From Nostoc sphaeroides (lineage in GTDB: Bacteria; Cyanobacteriota; Cyanobacteriia; Cyanobacteriales; Nostocaceae): a stretch of DNA of 64,000 nt. The notes below the pieces were generated by a model that was not told where the DNA came from, did not search any database, and was given only the letters and a program-made list of their open reading frames with translations. Position numbers and translations under genes: made by a program. Positions 1-9,111 of the stretch are shown here, one piece after another; positions within the stretch are counted from its first letter, which is position 1; the number at the start of each line of letters is the position of its first letter. The stretch spans positions 1,607,501-1,671,500 of the forward strand of contig NZ_CP031941.1 in NCBI RefSeq assembly GCF_003443655.1, written 5' to 3'.

Positions 1-910
1 TGAAGATTTTCATGGATAAATAAAAAACGATTCAGACTATAGATTAGCATCTAAGGTTGCTGATAGCAGGATACTTTTATACTAAAATTTCGGTTGTTTA
101 CACTGTTGTTGAAGTTTCAATTCTGCTTTATGACAGTCTTAACTTTGCATTTTTAGAGTCTGATGCTAAATCGCTCCTTATGCAAGTTTATTAACCAGAA
201 AGTGGTATATAAATGTACAAATTCTTAAAAATAAAGATTTATCAAGAGGAAAGTGGAGATTTTATAAAGTTTTTGTTTAGGTATATTTTCCTAAAATGAA
301 TTTTTGATGAAGTGTGGCGATAAATTTGCAACATTGTTTTCTCGTGGTATTCTAGTAAGTGATTATATGTAAAAATTAATTTTGAGATAACGCTCTAGTT
401 AAAATTACATATAGTTAATAACAATTACACAACACTAATACTAAAGATCATGTAAAAATATCTCAAATCCACTTAACTCAACGTAAGCAAGCTGCGAGTT
501 GATCGCCAAACGCTAGTTTACATTAGCCTTTATTCTCGTCAAAAACTCGATTTTGACATTCAATAAAATTCAGCAGAAACCTGTAAAGCAAATCACTGTA
601 GAGTTATCTATCAATGGTTTTCGCTCTCAGCCAGATTTCTGTTATCCATTGTGTTCCGATGTCCAAGAAGAACACCTATGCACACTCAATTTAAGTACAA
701 ATTTTTATGAATCGGCTGAAGACTAAGCCGAAATTTCGGACATATCTCTGAGCCGGGATAAATTTTATTGCATGTCAGAAAACTAAATAAACACTTCGTG
801 GAGAAAATGTAAGAACATTTATTAATCCAGCTTAGTGTTTGATGCAGAAGTTAATTGGTTGAGAAGTTAAGTAGTGTCTTCAACAAGATTCCTATAGCAG
901 GATACAACTG
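1..910. other. Non-coding leader region
   Basis: This is about 0.9 kb of AT-rich sequence with no convincing gene on either strand. Short reading frames here have no recognisable motif or ribosome site. It may hold the promoter and leader of the sugar-module genes that begin at 1508, but I could not single out a promoter. The motif CTATAGCAGGAT near 892 resembles one end of a small palindromic element also seen near 21970 and 61490. Confidence 0.5.
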
Positions 911-1183
911 ATGAAAGTTAATGAATGGATTAATCAAAAATTCTGGAAATCCATTTTTATTCGCTTAACTCCATCTGTTGAACATGCGGGCCGAATCCGA
1001 GTTCAGCAACTTTGTCCACAAATTTGTGACAGAGGACTTAATGTTCCCTATATCTGCATCCACTATGAGATAGATATTGCGATCGCCTACGGCGGGCGGA
1101 TACGCCATCGCACTAAAACTAGTCTAGAAAGATTACTGGCTGATAGCGAAGATATGTGCAATTCACAATTGGGCAAAGCCTAA
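911..1183 (+). CDS. Doubtful small ORF (90 aa)
   Basis: An ATG-started frame of 90 codons without a recognisable domain. The second half runs across a GCGATCGC site and a G/C-rich phrase (around 1080-1110) of the kind found in dispersed cyanobacterial repeats, which suggests the frame is partly repeat-derived. There is no clear Shine-Dalgarno sequence upstream. It could be a leader peptide or an accidental frame; I lean to accidental. Confidence 0.15.
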   Translation: MKVNEWINQKFWKSIFIRLTPSVEHAGRIRVQQLCPQICDRGLNVPYICIHYEIDIAIAYGGRIRHRTKTSLERLLADSEDMCNSQLGKA

Positions 1184-1507
1184 ATTGATTGTACCAATTA
1201 ACTGTTATGCCTGCGAGTGTAACCCAGTCAGCTAGTTTAACATATTATACTCCGATAATATCGGGCGCTGCCATAATACAGCAACTCTCCTACAAGCTAC
1301 ATAGTATTTAGTTGCTAACTCTTGGATATAAGCTTCAATGATAATTTTGATCTCAGTTCCTTCAACATACCCTTCCTAGTTTTGTTGTCTATTTACTGAA
1401 GTGGAAGTTGAATTGCACAGAAGGCGTGACCGAAATATGAAACGTTCAAAAGGTGGGCTGTTTACTGTCCGGTTCATACCTACTATCTCGATTGAGGCAA
1501 ATGTACT
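1184..1507. other. Intergenic region upstream of the sugar-module genes
   Basis: No gene or clear repeat was seen. It ends in TTGAGGCAAATGTACT just before the first gene, where GAGG is a plausible ribosome site. A promoter for the four-gene run probably lies here, but no box could be assigned with confidence. Confidence 0.4.
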
Positions 1508-1891
1508 ATGAAATCTATCTCGCAAACTTCAAACGTTAAAATAATTCCTTATATTATCCTATTTGTCAGTATTTTATTTAGTATTTCTGGGCAATTGCTG
1601 ATGAAGCATACCATGAGTCATGCAAATGAAGGATTATTTAATTGGGTATTTATTCAAAAATTAGTATTAGCTATTAGTGTTTATTGCTTGGGAGTAATAA
1701 ATTGGATATTAGCTCTACGCTCTGTAAAATTGAGTATTGCTTATCCACTTACTAGTTTAAATTATGTCGGGATACTTTTCGGTTCATACTACTTTTTTAA
1801 TGAAGAGATTACACTAACTCGAATAGCAGGAGTAATCACTATTTTTCTGGGTGTTCTTTTAGTAGTTATTCCCCTAAAAAAATCTAGATAA
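1508..1891 (+). CDS. SMR/EamA-like small membrane transporter, subunit 1
   Basis: A 127-residue protein with four predicted membrane helices (about 11-31, 50-71, 76-97, 103-122), the size and layout of small multidrug-resistance/EamA half-transporters. The GQLLMK stretch at the end of helix 1 is typical of the family. It is followed after 34 bp by a second, dissimilar four-helix protein, then an FAD oxidoreductase and a GT2 glycosyltransferase. In ArnE/ArnF such unequal pairs flip undecaprenyl-phosphate aminosugars across the inner membrane. By that analogy this is probably half of a flippase for a lipid-linked sugar. The family assignment rests on topology and motif; substrate and pairing are inferred. 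A simple drug-efflux role is the main alternative. Confidence 0.75.
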   Translation: MKSISQTSNVKIIPYIILFVSILFSISGQLLMKHTMSHANEGLFNWVFIQKLVLAISVYCLGVINWILALRSVKLSIAYPLTSLNYVGILFGSYYFFNEEITLTRIAGVITIFLGVLLVVIPLKKSR

Positions 1892-1925
1892 ATTTATAGT
1901 AAATCTCATCAATAAAGATTGACAA

Positions 1926-2282
1926 ATGAACATCATTACTTGGCTAGTTTTAATGCTTGTGGTTTTATTCGGAACAACAGCGAACTTATCGCTAAAGTAT
2001 GGACTTCACATTTCTAGTCCTACTAAAGGAGCAAGCGCATCTATCCAAAATCTGTTATTGTCTCGTTATTTTTGGATTTGGTTTGTTTGCTATACATTTA
2101 TGACTATATTGTGGCTTTATGTATTGCGGACAATTCCTCTGAGTCAAGCATTTCCAGTTCTAGGATTAATGTATGCATTTGTTCCAATTGCTTCTCACTA
2201 TCTTCTAAAAGAACAGGTTATATTTAGCCAGTGGTTAGGAATTTCCATTATCATAACTGGTGTAGTTTTGGTTGTAAATTAA
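1926..2282 (+). CDS. SMR/EamA-like small membrane transporter, subunit 2
   Basis: A 118-residue protein with four predicted helices (about 4-24, 48-70, 73-94, 99-117). NLSLKYG after helix 1 corresponds to the family's usual xxLLKxG motif, and helix 3 carries the common LSQAFPVLG segment. It lies 34 bp downstream of another small four-helix transporter with clearly different sequence, which fits a heterodimer with opposed subunits such as ArnE/ArnF. The next gene, an FAD oxidoreductase, starts 91 bp later. The pair probably moves a product of the downstream glycosyltransferase. No promoter or terminator is visible between the two, so co-transcription is likely. Confidence 0.75.
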   Translation: MNIITWLVLMLVVLFGTTANLSLKYGLHISSPTKGASASIQNLLLSRYFWIWFVCYTFMTILWLYVLRTIPLSQAFPVLGLMYAFVPIASHYLLKEQVIFSQWLGISIIITGVVLVVN

Positions 2283-2373
2283 TAGCAAAAGGGGTAGACA
2301 GCAAGGCTATTAATACTACAATTTACTGAAGATAAATCTCAAAAGTATCCTTACATAAATCTCAATTAAATTT

Positions 2374-3678
2374 ATGAATGTAGGCATCATTGGCGGGGGT
2401 ATAACTGGGCTAGTATTAGCTCAACGTCTTTCAAATCAAGGACATAAGGTAACTGTATTCGACAGTAATAAGCAGCTTGGTGGACTTACCACTTATCATG
2501 ATTATGGGTTGTTTACCTGGGATCGGTTTTATCACGTTATCCTCCCTTCTGATACTCATTTAATAAATTTTATCAGAGATATTGGTCTTGGAGATAAACT
2601 GCGTTGGCATCGAAGTTTAACAGGCTTTTACGACAATCAAAAATTTTATTCTATCAGTAACTCTATAGAATTTCTCCGCTTTCCTCTATTTGGACTTATA
2701 GGTAAAATAAGATTAGCTTTTACTCTCCTGTATGGTTCACGTCTTAATAACTGGCGGCGCTTAGAGAAGATATTAGTTGAAGATTGGCTATTAAAACTTG
2801 GTGGTAAAAGCACATACGAAAAGCTCTGGAAACCCTTGCTTCTATCCAAATTAGGAGAGAACTATAAGCGAATATCAGCAGTTTTTATCTGGGCTTATAT
2901 CAAACGACTATTTTCAGCGCGGGATTCTTCATTAAATAAAGAACAACTTGGTTATGTCTCAGGCGGTTACAAAACTGTTTTTGACCATATAGAAAAATTA
3001 ATTTACGCGGCTGGAGGTAATATCCACACAGGTGCTGCGGTGGAATATATCGCACCTCATCCAGAGGGGGGAATGTGGGTAGAATATCAAAGCAAAAAGG
3101 AACATTTTGATAAAGTCATTTTTACTGGCCCAGTTAATATTTTGCAACAGGTTGCTGCTAAAGAACTGGTGAAAGTTTCAGACACTGGTGAAACAGTAGA
3201 ATACCTGGGCGTAATCTGCATGGTACTTATTACTCGCAAGGCTCTAGTTCCTTATTACGTAGTAAATATTGCCGATAGAAATGTTCCCTTTACTGGAGTC
3301 ATCGGTATGAGTAACCTAGTTTCTTTGCAAGAGACAGCAGGATATCATATCACATTCCTACCAAAATATATCCTTTCCACTGACCCGTTGTTAAAACAGC
3401 CAGATGATGAATTGCGCCAAGTATTTTTTCAGGGTATACGTTTGATGTTCCCAGAACTCAAAGCAGATGATATTGTCGCAGCACACATTAATCGAGCTAT
3501 TAAAGTACAGCCGCTACAAGTTTTAAATTATTCAAGCCTTGTTCCAAAAGTGAGTACTGAAAACGATGATTTTTTCGTCGTCAATACCTCACAATTGGTC
3601 AATGATAGCGTCAATAACAACGCAGTCGTCCGACAGGTCGATGAATTTCTCAAGAAATCAACATTACTGAATTCTTGA
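2374..3678 (+). CDS. FAD-dependent oxidoreductase (amine-oxidase/HemY-like fold)
   Basis: A 434-residue flavoprotein. The N-terminus carries the Rossmann dinucleotide motif GGGITG at residues 7-12, followed by an acidic residue (VTVFDSN) that would bind the FAD ribose, and GGLTTY typical of the amine-oxidase/UDP-galactopyranose-mutase/protoporphyrinogen-oxidase superfamily. The C-terminus ends with a substrate-domain region and a V-rich FAD-contact segment. It sits between two small flippase-like proteins and a GT2 enzyme with a 39-bp gap to the latter, so it probably oxidises or rearranges a sugar or lipid in the same pathway. The specific reaction cannot be told from the sequence. It is not HemG/HemY by context, because no haem gene is adjacent. 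Confidence 0.75.
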   Translation: MNVGIIGGGITGLVLAQRLSNQGHKVTVFDSNKQLGGLTTYHDYGLFTWDRFYHVILPSDTHLINFIRDIGLGDKLRWHRSLTGFYDNQKFYSISNSIEFLRFPLFGLIGKIRLAFTLLYGSRLNNWRRLEKILVEDWLLKLGGKSTYEKLWKPLLLSKLGENYKRISAVFIWAYIKRLFSARDSSLNKEQLGYVSGGYKTVFDHIEKLIYAAGGNIHTGAAVEYIAPHPEGGMWVEYQSKKEHFDKVIFTGPVNILQQVAAKELVKVSDTGETVEYLGVICMVLITRKALVPYYVVNIADRNVPFTGVIGMSNLVSLQETAGYHITFLPKYILSTDPLLKQPDDELRQVFFQGIRLMFPELKADDIVAAHINRAIKVQPLQVLNYSSLVPKVSTENDDFFVVNTSQLVNDSVNNNAVVRQVDEFLKKSTLLNS

Positions 3679-3717
3679 GATTTGAGAATGATATTTTGAA
3701 AATCACACGAGGTACTT

Positions 3718-4545
3718 ATGAGTCTTTTTGTTCTTTTACCCGCATACAACGAGCAAGAATCAATTCGCCCCTTGTTCAAAAAGTTTCAGATATTGCAGCA
3801 AATCTCGAATCTGGATATCCGGCTGATTCTTGTTGATGATGGTAGCAGGGATGCAACTGCTCAGACTGCAATAGAAGAATCTCAATCACTAGGAATATCA
3901 CTGAAATTAGTCCAACATGCCAAAAATGCTGGTTTAGGTCAAGCAATTAAAACAGGTTTCACGACTTTCTTAGAAATTTCTAAAGAAGGGGATTTTTTAG
4001 CCGCGATGGATTGCGACAACACTCAACCACCAGAACTATTAATCAAGATGTATGAGACGATGATAGCTGGTAGCTATGATATTGCGATCGCATCCAGATA
4101 TCGAAAAGGCTCCAAAGTCATAGGCTTATCAAAATTTAGAGAGGTGATGAGTTACGGAGCTAGCTGGCTTTTTAGAATTGCAGCCCGTGTACCAGGTGTA
4201 AAAGACTACACTTGTGGTTATAGACTGTATAACCGTACTTTCGTCAGTAAACTAGATATGTATTATGGCGAGAATTTATTCACTGAAAGTGGATTTGCTT
4301 GCATGATAGATTTACTATTGAAAGCCAAACCGCTCAAACCAAAAATCGTAGAAATTCCAATGGTTTTGAGATATGACCAAAAGCCGAGTGCCAGCAAAAT
4401 GAAAATTCTTAAAACTATTACTCGAACTCTAAAACTATTGTTTAAGAATTTAACATCGCCAGCGCCAACTGCTGCTAATTTAGGTCAGACTTTCAATCAG
4501 AAAGAAACAGCAAGAATTCCACTTAAAATAACAAATCATAAATAA
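3718..4545 (+). CDS. GT2 glycosyltransferase, dolichyl-phosphate-mannose-synthase-like
   Basis: A 275-residue family 2 glycosyltransferase. Visible motifs are LPAYNEQESI near residue 6, LVDDGS near 38, the metal-binding DCDNTQ near 98 (the DxD-type site) and DYTCGYRLY near 160, the signature of the DPM1/ArnC-like group. There are no membrane helices, so it is a soluble or peripheral enzyme like DPM1 rather than a GtrB/ArnC type with two C-terminal helices. It probably transfers a sugar from a nucleotide donor to polyprenyl phosphate on the cytoplasmic face. It is the last gene of the four-gene run; a strong hairpin lies about 150 bp downstream. The sugar is unknown. Confidence 0.8.
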   Translation: MSLFVLLPAYNEQESIRPLFKKFQILQQISNLDIRLILVDDGSRDATAQTAIEESQSLGISLKLVQHAKNAGLGQAIKTGFTTFLEISKEGDFLAAMDCDNTQPPELLIKMYETMIAGSYDIAIASRYRKGSKVIGLSKFREVMSYGASWLFRIAARVPGVKDYTCGYRLYNRTFVSKLDMYYGENLFTESGFACMIDLLLKAKPLKPKIVEIPMVLRYDQKPSASKMKILKTITRTLKLLFKNLTSPAPTAANLGQTFNQKETARIPLKITNHK

Positions 4546-4695
4546 ACCTGAGAAGGAATAGGCTCTCACCAAGAATTAACTGGATGGGAAATAGTAATTT
4601 ATCAACGGTATCATTCTAGAGATGAGCAAGGCATAAATCAAAAATAAGTTTGATTAAATTGTTGCTTTTACCAATATATGTGGATATTCTTTCCT

Positions 4696-4738
4696 ATACA
4701 TAAAAAATTGGAAGACAGCCTTCCAATTTTTTATGTAT
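4696..4738. terminator. Perfect 19-bp hairpin, probable bidirectional terminator
   Basis: The arms 4696-4714 and 4720-4738 are exact reverse complements around a 5-base loop ACAGC. The 3' arm contains six T in a row after the GC-richer top of the stem, and the 5' arm six A, so it could act on both strands. It lies about 150 bp after the glycosyltransferase stop. Confidence 0.6.
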
Positions 4739-4784
4739 GAATATTTTCACTTTCTGGTTTGCTCATTCTCTTGGCACACACACA

Positions 4785-4926
4785 TAAGGGAACTCCAAAA
4801 AATAAATTATTCCACATTCAAGTCGTTGACTGTTGACTGTTGACTGTTGACTGAAAACTCGTGAACCGTCAATGGTCAACAGTGAACAATAGCAATGGAA
4901 TATTTTTTTACTTGGAAGTCCCTTAG
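4785..4926. repeat. MITE-like element with four GTTGACT heptads
   Basis: The ends are imperfect inverted repeats: AGGGAACTCCAAAAAATAAA at the left (from 4787) against AGGGACTTCCAAGTAAAAAA read inwards from the right end (to 4923), each continuing into ATTCCA. TA borders both ends, possibly a 2-bp target duplication. The interior carries exactly four GTTGACT units (4825-4852). Related elements lie at 35271-35395 and 59425-59624. Confidence 0.65.
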
Positions 4927-5026
4927 GACTATTAAGATATCCCCTAATAGGATTTCTGAGACATTGGCTTGGGGACACAAGTCAATTACATAAACATCTG
5001 TATCGAATATTTCACGAAAGCGGCGG

Positions 5027-5143
5027 GAAGCTCCATCCCCAGGTGTCTGTAGAGGGATAGCCGTCCCGCCGCTTTAGTCATTAGTCATTGGTACTAATGA
5101 CTAATGACTAAAAACTCCATCCCCTTGTGGGTGGAGTTTTTTA
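5027..5143. repeat. Cluster of palindromes ending in a terminator-like hairpin
   Basis: AAAGCGGCGGGA is matched by TCCCGCCGCTTT about 35 bases later. Directly after it, the 15-base arm TAGTCATTAGTCATT is matched exactly by AATGACTAATGACTA around a 6-base loop (5075-5110). Then AAAACTCCA...TGGAGTTTTTT forms a hairpin with a T tract. The last may be a transcription terminator; the others look like dispersed repeat elements. Confidence 0.55.
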
Positions 5144-5432
5144 TTCACGCTTAAGAGAGGGAAGTAATACCATTTCTTTATGAGGCTGCGTCAAACCTTT
5201 TCACTTCTTTCTTTCTTTCTTTCCTTTGCGTACTTTGCGGTTCGTTTTTCTTTCTTCTTTCTTGTACTTAAATATGGTTTAGCGCATCTTCATACAGAAT
5301 TAGTATAAGTTTCCAAGGTGAGGAAACCCCTACTACTTAATCGCCGACTCTGACTTTCACTGATTTGTTAGACTGAACACACCGGGATTTTTCAGTCAAA
5401 TCTCTGAACTACGCCAGCAGACGAGGCTACCC

Positions 5433-6905
5433 ATGCTTACAAGTACGTTACTTCTCTCGAATCAACTTCCAACCCTGCAATATTCCTCCACACCAGAGCG
5501 TTTCGATGAAACCTGGGAAGCCCCCCTGGCTACCCTTTTGGGACTAGGACGCGCCGCAGGTGCTGACTTCATCGAATTATTTTTAGAGCGTCGCAACTAT
5601 ATTAGTTGTCTTGCAGAAGACGATTCCATCACTAGTATTTCACCCAGTCTGTCTACAGGCGCGGGAGTCAGAGTATTTCGCGGCAAAGCTGATTGCTACG
5701 TCAGCACAAATGACCTTTCATTTTCCGGTTTGAAAGCAGCTTTAGAAAAAGGTCTTTCTATCTTAGGATTGCAACTACCCACCCCTAAAGCTTTCATCCC
5801 AGAAATCAACCTAGAATTACTAAGAGATTACGCCACTAAAAGAGGTAAAGATGCATGGCTACCAGTGTGTAGCTCCATCCGAGAAATGGGAGAAGTCCTT
5901 CTTGATGGTACTGCCAACCTGAAGCAAAAAGCTAGCCACGTCCAATCGCGCCGTGCTACCTATTTCCGAGATTGGCAAGAAGTTTTAATCGCCTCTAGTG
6001 ACGGCACTTTTGCCCGTGACATCCGCCTCACCCAATCAGTAGGATTTAACCTATTGTGTGCTGATGGCGCTAATCGTGCTTCTATCGGTGAACGCGCTGG
6101 TAACACTAGCGATGCCAACTTCTTGAGGACTTGGGATTCTCAACAAGCCGCCGAAAAAATAGCAGAATCTGCTGGCAAAATGCTCTACGCCGATTACGTA
6201 GAATCAGGTACTTACCCGATTATTATGGCCAATCACTTTGGCGGCGTAATTTTCCACGAAGCTTGCGGACACCTGCTAGAAACCACTCAAATTGAACGCA
6301 ATACCACTCCCTTTGCTGACAAAAAAGGCGAAAAAATTGCCCACGAAAGTTTGACAGCCTGGGATGAGGGGCGTTCTGAAAATGCCTTCGGGACAATTGA
6401 CATGGATGACGAAGGTATGCCTGCTCAAAGAACCCTATTAATTGAAAAAGGCGTTCTCAAAAACTTCTTAGCAGATAGAACAGGTTCTGCACGCACCGGA
6501 CATCCCAGAACTGGAAGTGGACGCCGCCAAAATTATACCTTTGCTGCTGCTAGCCGGATGCGTAATACTTATATTGATTCTGGCGAATATAGCATTGATG
6601 ATTTATTTACCTCTGTTGATAAAGGTATTTACTGTAAAAAGATGGGTGGCGGAAGCGTTGGTGCTACAGGCCAATTTAACTTTAGTGTTGATGAAGCTTA
6701 TTTGATTGAAAATGGCAAAATCACCAAACCGCTAAAGGGAGCAATTCTAATTGGTGAAGCTAAGGAAATTATGAATAAAATTTCTATGTGTTCCCAAGAT
6801 TTGGAAATTGCACCAGGTTTTTGTGGTTCCGTCAGTGGCAGTATCTACACCACAGTAGGACAACCCCACATTAAGGTTGATTCTATTACCGTCGGTGGAA
6901 GATAA
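5433..6905 (+). CDS. tldD: TldD metalloprotease subunit
   Basis: A 490-residue member of the TldD/PmbA family. The zinc-binding motif HEACGH is at residues 275-280, and the C-terminus has the Gly-rich [23 protein letters not shown] region of the active TldD subunit, with a further Cys that can ligate zinc. TldD pairs with TldE (PmbA) to form a hollow heterodimer that cleaves unfolded or small peptides, for example microcin B17 leader peptide and the CcdA antitoxin. The partner gene starts 159 bp downstream on the same strand. The start at 5433 gives a slightly long N-terminus of about 25 residues before the conserved region, so a later start is possible. It acts in the cytoplasm. Confidence 0.93.
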   Translation: MLTSTLLLSNQLPTLQYSSTPERFDETWEAPLATLLGLGRAAGADFIELFLERRNYISCLAEDDSITSISPSLSTGAGVRVFRGKADCYVSTNDLSFSGLKAALEKGLSILGLQLPTPKAFIPEINLELLRDYATKRGKDAWLPVCSSIREMGEVLLDGTANLKQKASHVQSRRATYFRDWQEVLIASSDGTFARDIRLTQSVGFNLLCADGANRASIGERAGNTSDANFLRTWDSQQAAEKIAESAGKMLYADYVESGTYPIIMANHFGGVIFHEACGHLLETTQIERNTTPFADKKGEKIAHESLTAWDEGRSENAFGTIDMDDEGMPAQRTLLIEKGVLKNFLADRTGSARTGHPRTGSGRRQNYTFAAASRMRNTYIDSGEYSIDDLFTSVDKGIYCKKMGGGSVGATGQFNFSVDEAYLIENGKITKPLKGAILIGEAKEIMNKISMCSQDLEIAPGFCGSVSGSIYTTVGQPHIKVDSITVGGR

Positions 6906-7064
6906 CCTCATTAACTCAACTCGTTCAACTCGTTCCCAGGTTCTACCTGGAAACGCCTTCTTCGTGGCTCTGCCACTTATTTTATCTAGGAAGGCAGAAG
7001 GCCTCTATTATTAAACTCCCAGACGAAAGCAGGGAGCGAAAAAATCCAAAATCCAAAATTGACT

Positions 7065-8405
7065 ATGCCAAATATCAATGAGATTGCAAATTCTGCCAAG
7101 GATAATGCTGATAAACTTGGTATTAAGAAATTCGACATTTATGGCTCAACAGTAGATGATACTAGCGTGCAAGTAGACCAAGGTGAGCCAAAACAAGTTA
7201 AAGCCTCAAATCGCTCTGGTGTTACTGTTCGTGTCTGGAATGAAGATAATACAATGGGTGTCACCAGCACCACAGATGTAGACCCCAAAGGACTGGAATT
7301 AGCTTTGAAAACTGCCTACGAAGCTAGTTTCTTTGGTGTTAAAGAAAATGTTCCTGATTTTAGTCCAGAAGCTACTGCTCCTATTGCAAATAAACCCCAA
7401 GATAAGACACCCCAAGCACCTGTTGCTGAACTCATAGAAAGATTGTTGGTAGCTGAAAAAGAATTACTAGCAGCTCATCCAGCAATTAAAGGTGTGCCTT
7501 ATAATGGTTTATCACAAAGAGATATTGACAGATTTTATCTCAATAGCGACGGTGCGGTGAGAACTGAATCTCACTCTTTAGCATCAGTTTATCTTTACAG
7601 CAAAACTGAGGAAGAAGGAAAAAAACCTCGTAGTGCAGGTGCTTTTAGAATCAACCATAGTTTAGATAATCTAGACATCAATGGTTGCATCAAAGAAACC
7701 GCAGATAAAACTATCAGTCACTTGAATTATGAAAAAATTAAAACTGGTAAATATCGTGTTGTTTTTTCACCGGAAGCTTTCTTAAGTCTGTTGGGTGGTT
7801 TTTCTAACTTGTTCAACGCTCAAAGTATTTTGGATAATCAAAGCTTATCTACTGCTGATGATTTAGGTAAGGAAATTGCTTCTCCTCTGCTTTGGGTTTT
7901 TGATGATGCACTTCACCCAGCTAACGTAGGCGCAGAAAGTTTTGATGGTGAAGGAACTCCGACTCGTCAGGTTTCACTGATTGAAAATGGTGTTTTAACA
8001 AGCTTTCTCCACAGTGCAGGCACTGCCAAAAGGTTCAATACCCAGCCAACAGGTAATGCCAGTATTGGTGCAAAGGTAAGCGTTAGTCCCAATTTTTATC
8101 ACGTTTTTTCAACAGCAACTCCTGAAGAAGAGTTAAGTTTAGAAACTGCTGAAAATGTGATTTTTATCGATGATTTACAAGCTCTCCATGCAGGAGTTAA
8201 AGCCTTGCAAGGTTCCTTTTCTTTGCCCTTTGATGGTTGGCTAGTTAACAAGGGTGTCAAGACGAGTATTGAGTCAGCAACTGTTGCTGGCGATTTCTTA
8301 GAAGTCCTAAAGTCAATTATTTATGTAGAAAAAGAGCCAGAGTTAACGCCAGGGGGAGTTTGCCCGAAAATCTGGGTTAATGAACTGTCGATTACTGGTG
8401 AGTAA
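7065..8405 (+). CDS. tldE: TldE/PmbA-like protease partner subunit
   Basis: A 446-residue TldD/PmbA-family protein lacking the HExxxH zinc motif, as expected for the TldE (PmbA) subunit that forms the chamber with TldD. Conserved segments include GVTVRVW near the N-terminus, FDGEGTPTRQVSLIENGVL in the middle and the C-terminal FSLPFDGWLVNKG. I chose the ATG at 7065 (MPNINEIAN) over an upstream in-frame TTG at 7059. The upstream gap has the phrase AAATCCAAAATCCAAAATT, a common intergenic repeat in this genome. It is very probably co-transcribed with tldD. Possible substrates are peptide-toxin precursors, but no RiPP precursor gene was seen nearby. Confidence 0.88.
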   Translation: MPNINEIANSAKDNADKLGIKKFDIYGSTVDDTSVQVDQGEPKQVKASNRSGVTVRVWNEDNTMGVTSTTDVDPKGLELALKTAYEASFFGVKENVPDFSPEATAPIANKPQDKTPQAPVAELIERLLVAEKELLAAHPAIKGVPYNGLSQRDIDRFYLNSDGAVRTESHSLASVYLYSKTEEEGKKPRSAGAFRINHSLDNLDINGCIKETADKTISHLNYEKIKTGKYRVVFSPEAFLSLLGGFSNLFNAQSILDNQSLSTADDLGKEIASPLLWVFDDALHPANVGAESFDGEGTPTRQVSLIENGVLTSFLHSAGTAKRFNTQPTGNASIGAKVSVSPNFYHVFSTATPEEELSLETAENVIFIDDLQALHAGVKALQGSFSLPFDGWLVNKGVKTSIESATVAGDFLEVLKSIIYVEKEPELTPGGVCPKIWVNELSITGE

Positions 8406-8475
8406 AAGTTAAAAAGTAGAGAGTTAGGAGTTGAATATAACTCTTAACTCATCACTTTGAAATCATTACTCACCA

Positions 8476-8916
8476 TTAGTATTCACCACCAATGCTAATG
8501 GCAGTGTTAAATACATCAGCACCGCTTAAATCAATATTAGCCATAACAGCGCCATCTACGTCACTATTATATAAGCGGGAATTACTCAAATTAACGTTGG
8601 TGAGATTGGCATTATTTAACATAGTATCACTGACGAATGCTTTTGTGAGATTAGCAGACTTCAAATTTGCACCAGTTAAATCAGCACCTTCTAAGTTAGC
8701 ACCTTCGAGATTAGCCCCTTTTAAATTTGCATTTCTGAGGTCAACACCTATCAAGTGAGCGCCTTTGAGATTTGCTCCTGTTAAATTACATCCAAAACAT
8801 TCTCTAGTTTCCAGCAAGCGCCGGACAGGGGCGGAGTTTTCTGCTTTGACGGAAAGGGGAGCAGCTAAAGATAGCGTGCTGAGTATGGCTGCTGCCGTCA
8901 AAAAAATTCGTTTCAT
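8476..8916 (-). CDS. Secreted pentapeptide-repeat protein
   Basis: A 146-residue protein with an N-terminal signal peptide (Lys-Arg start, hydrophobic stretch, cleavage probably after VKA) followed by about 18 tandem A(N/D)LxX pentapeptides that would form a right-handed quadrilateral beta-helix. The start is set by GGAGG five bases upstream of the ATG at 8916; an in-frame GTG further upstream overlaps this ribosome site and is rejected. Two Cys (ECFGCN) lie just before the repeats. The protein is probably periplasmic or lumenal. Function is unknown, as for most cyanobacterial pentapeptide proteins. Another pentapeptide gene follows upstream on the same strand, after about 195 bp. Confidence 0.85.
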   Translation of the reverse strand: MKRIFLTAAAILSTLSLAAPLSVKAENSAPVRRLLETRECFGCNLTGANLKGAHLIGVDLRNANLKGANLEGANLEGADLTGANLKSANLTKAFVSDTMLNNANLTNVNLSNSRLYNSDVDGAVMANIDLSGADVFNTAISIGGEY

Positions 8917-9111
8917 ATTTACCTCCGACACTTCTAGAAGTCATTAAATTTTTGAACTTCTACGATACCAGTGTGCCAAGATTCCAGAATTCTGTACTCA
9001 TGCGATCGGAGGAATATATAATATCTATGAGATTAGGTATTTTTCTCTGAGCTAGTCCGATCGGACTAAATATTAATATTATCTGCAACAACTGCAAACC
9101 GCTATATATTT

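Larger units (their letters stand above)
4546..5432. other. Repeat-rich intergenic region
   Basis: This 887-bp gap has no supported gene. It holds a 19-bp perfect hairpin (4696-4738), a small inverted-repeat element with a heptad array (4785-4926), palindromes around 5027-5110, a terminator-like hairpin near 5110-5143 and a CTTT-rich tract near 5205-5265. The minus-strand frame at 4763-4978 only translates the heptad repeat. Confidence 0.7.

Noticed and set aside
4763..4978. Minus-strand ORF of 71 codons, and the similar ORF at 59399-59596
   Set aside because: Both mainly translate the GTTGACT heptads (VNSQQST repeats) of the MITE-like element and have no other support.
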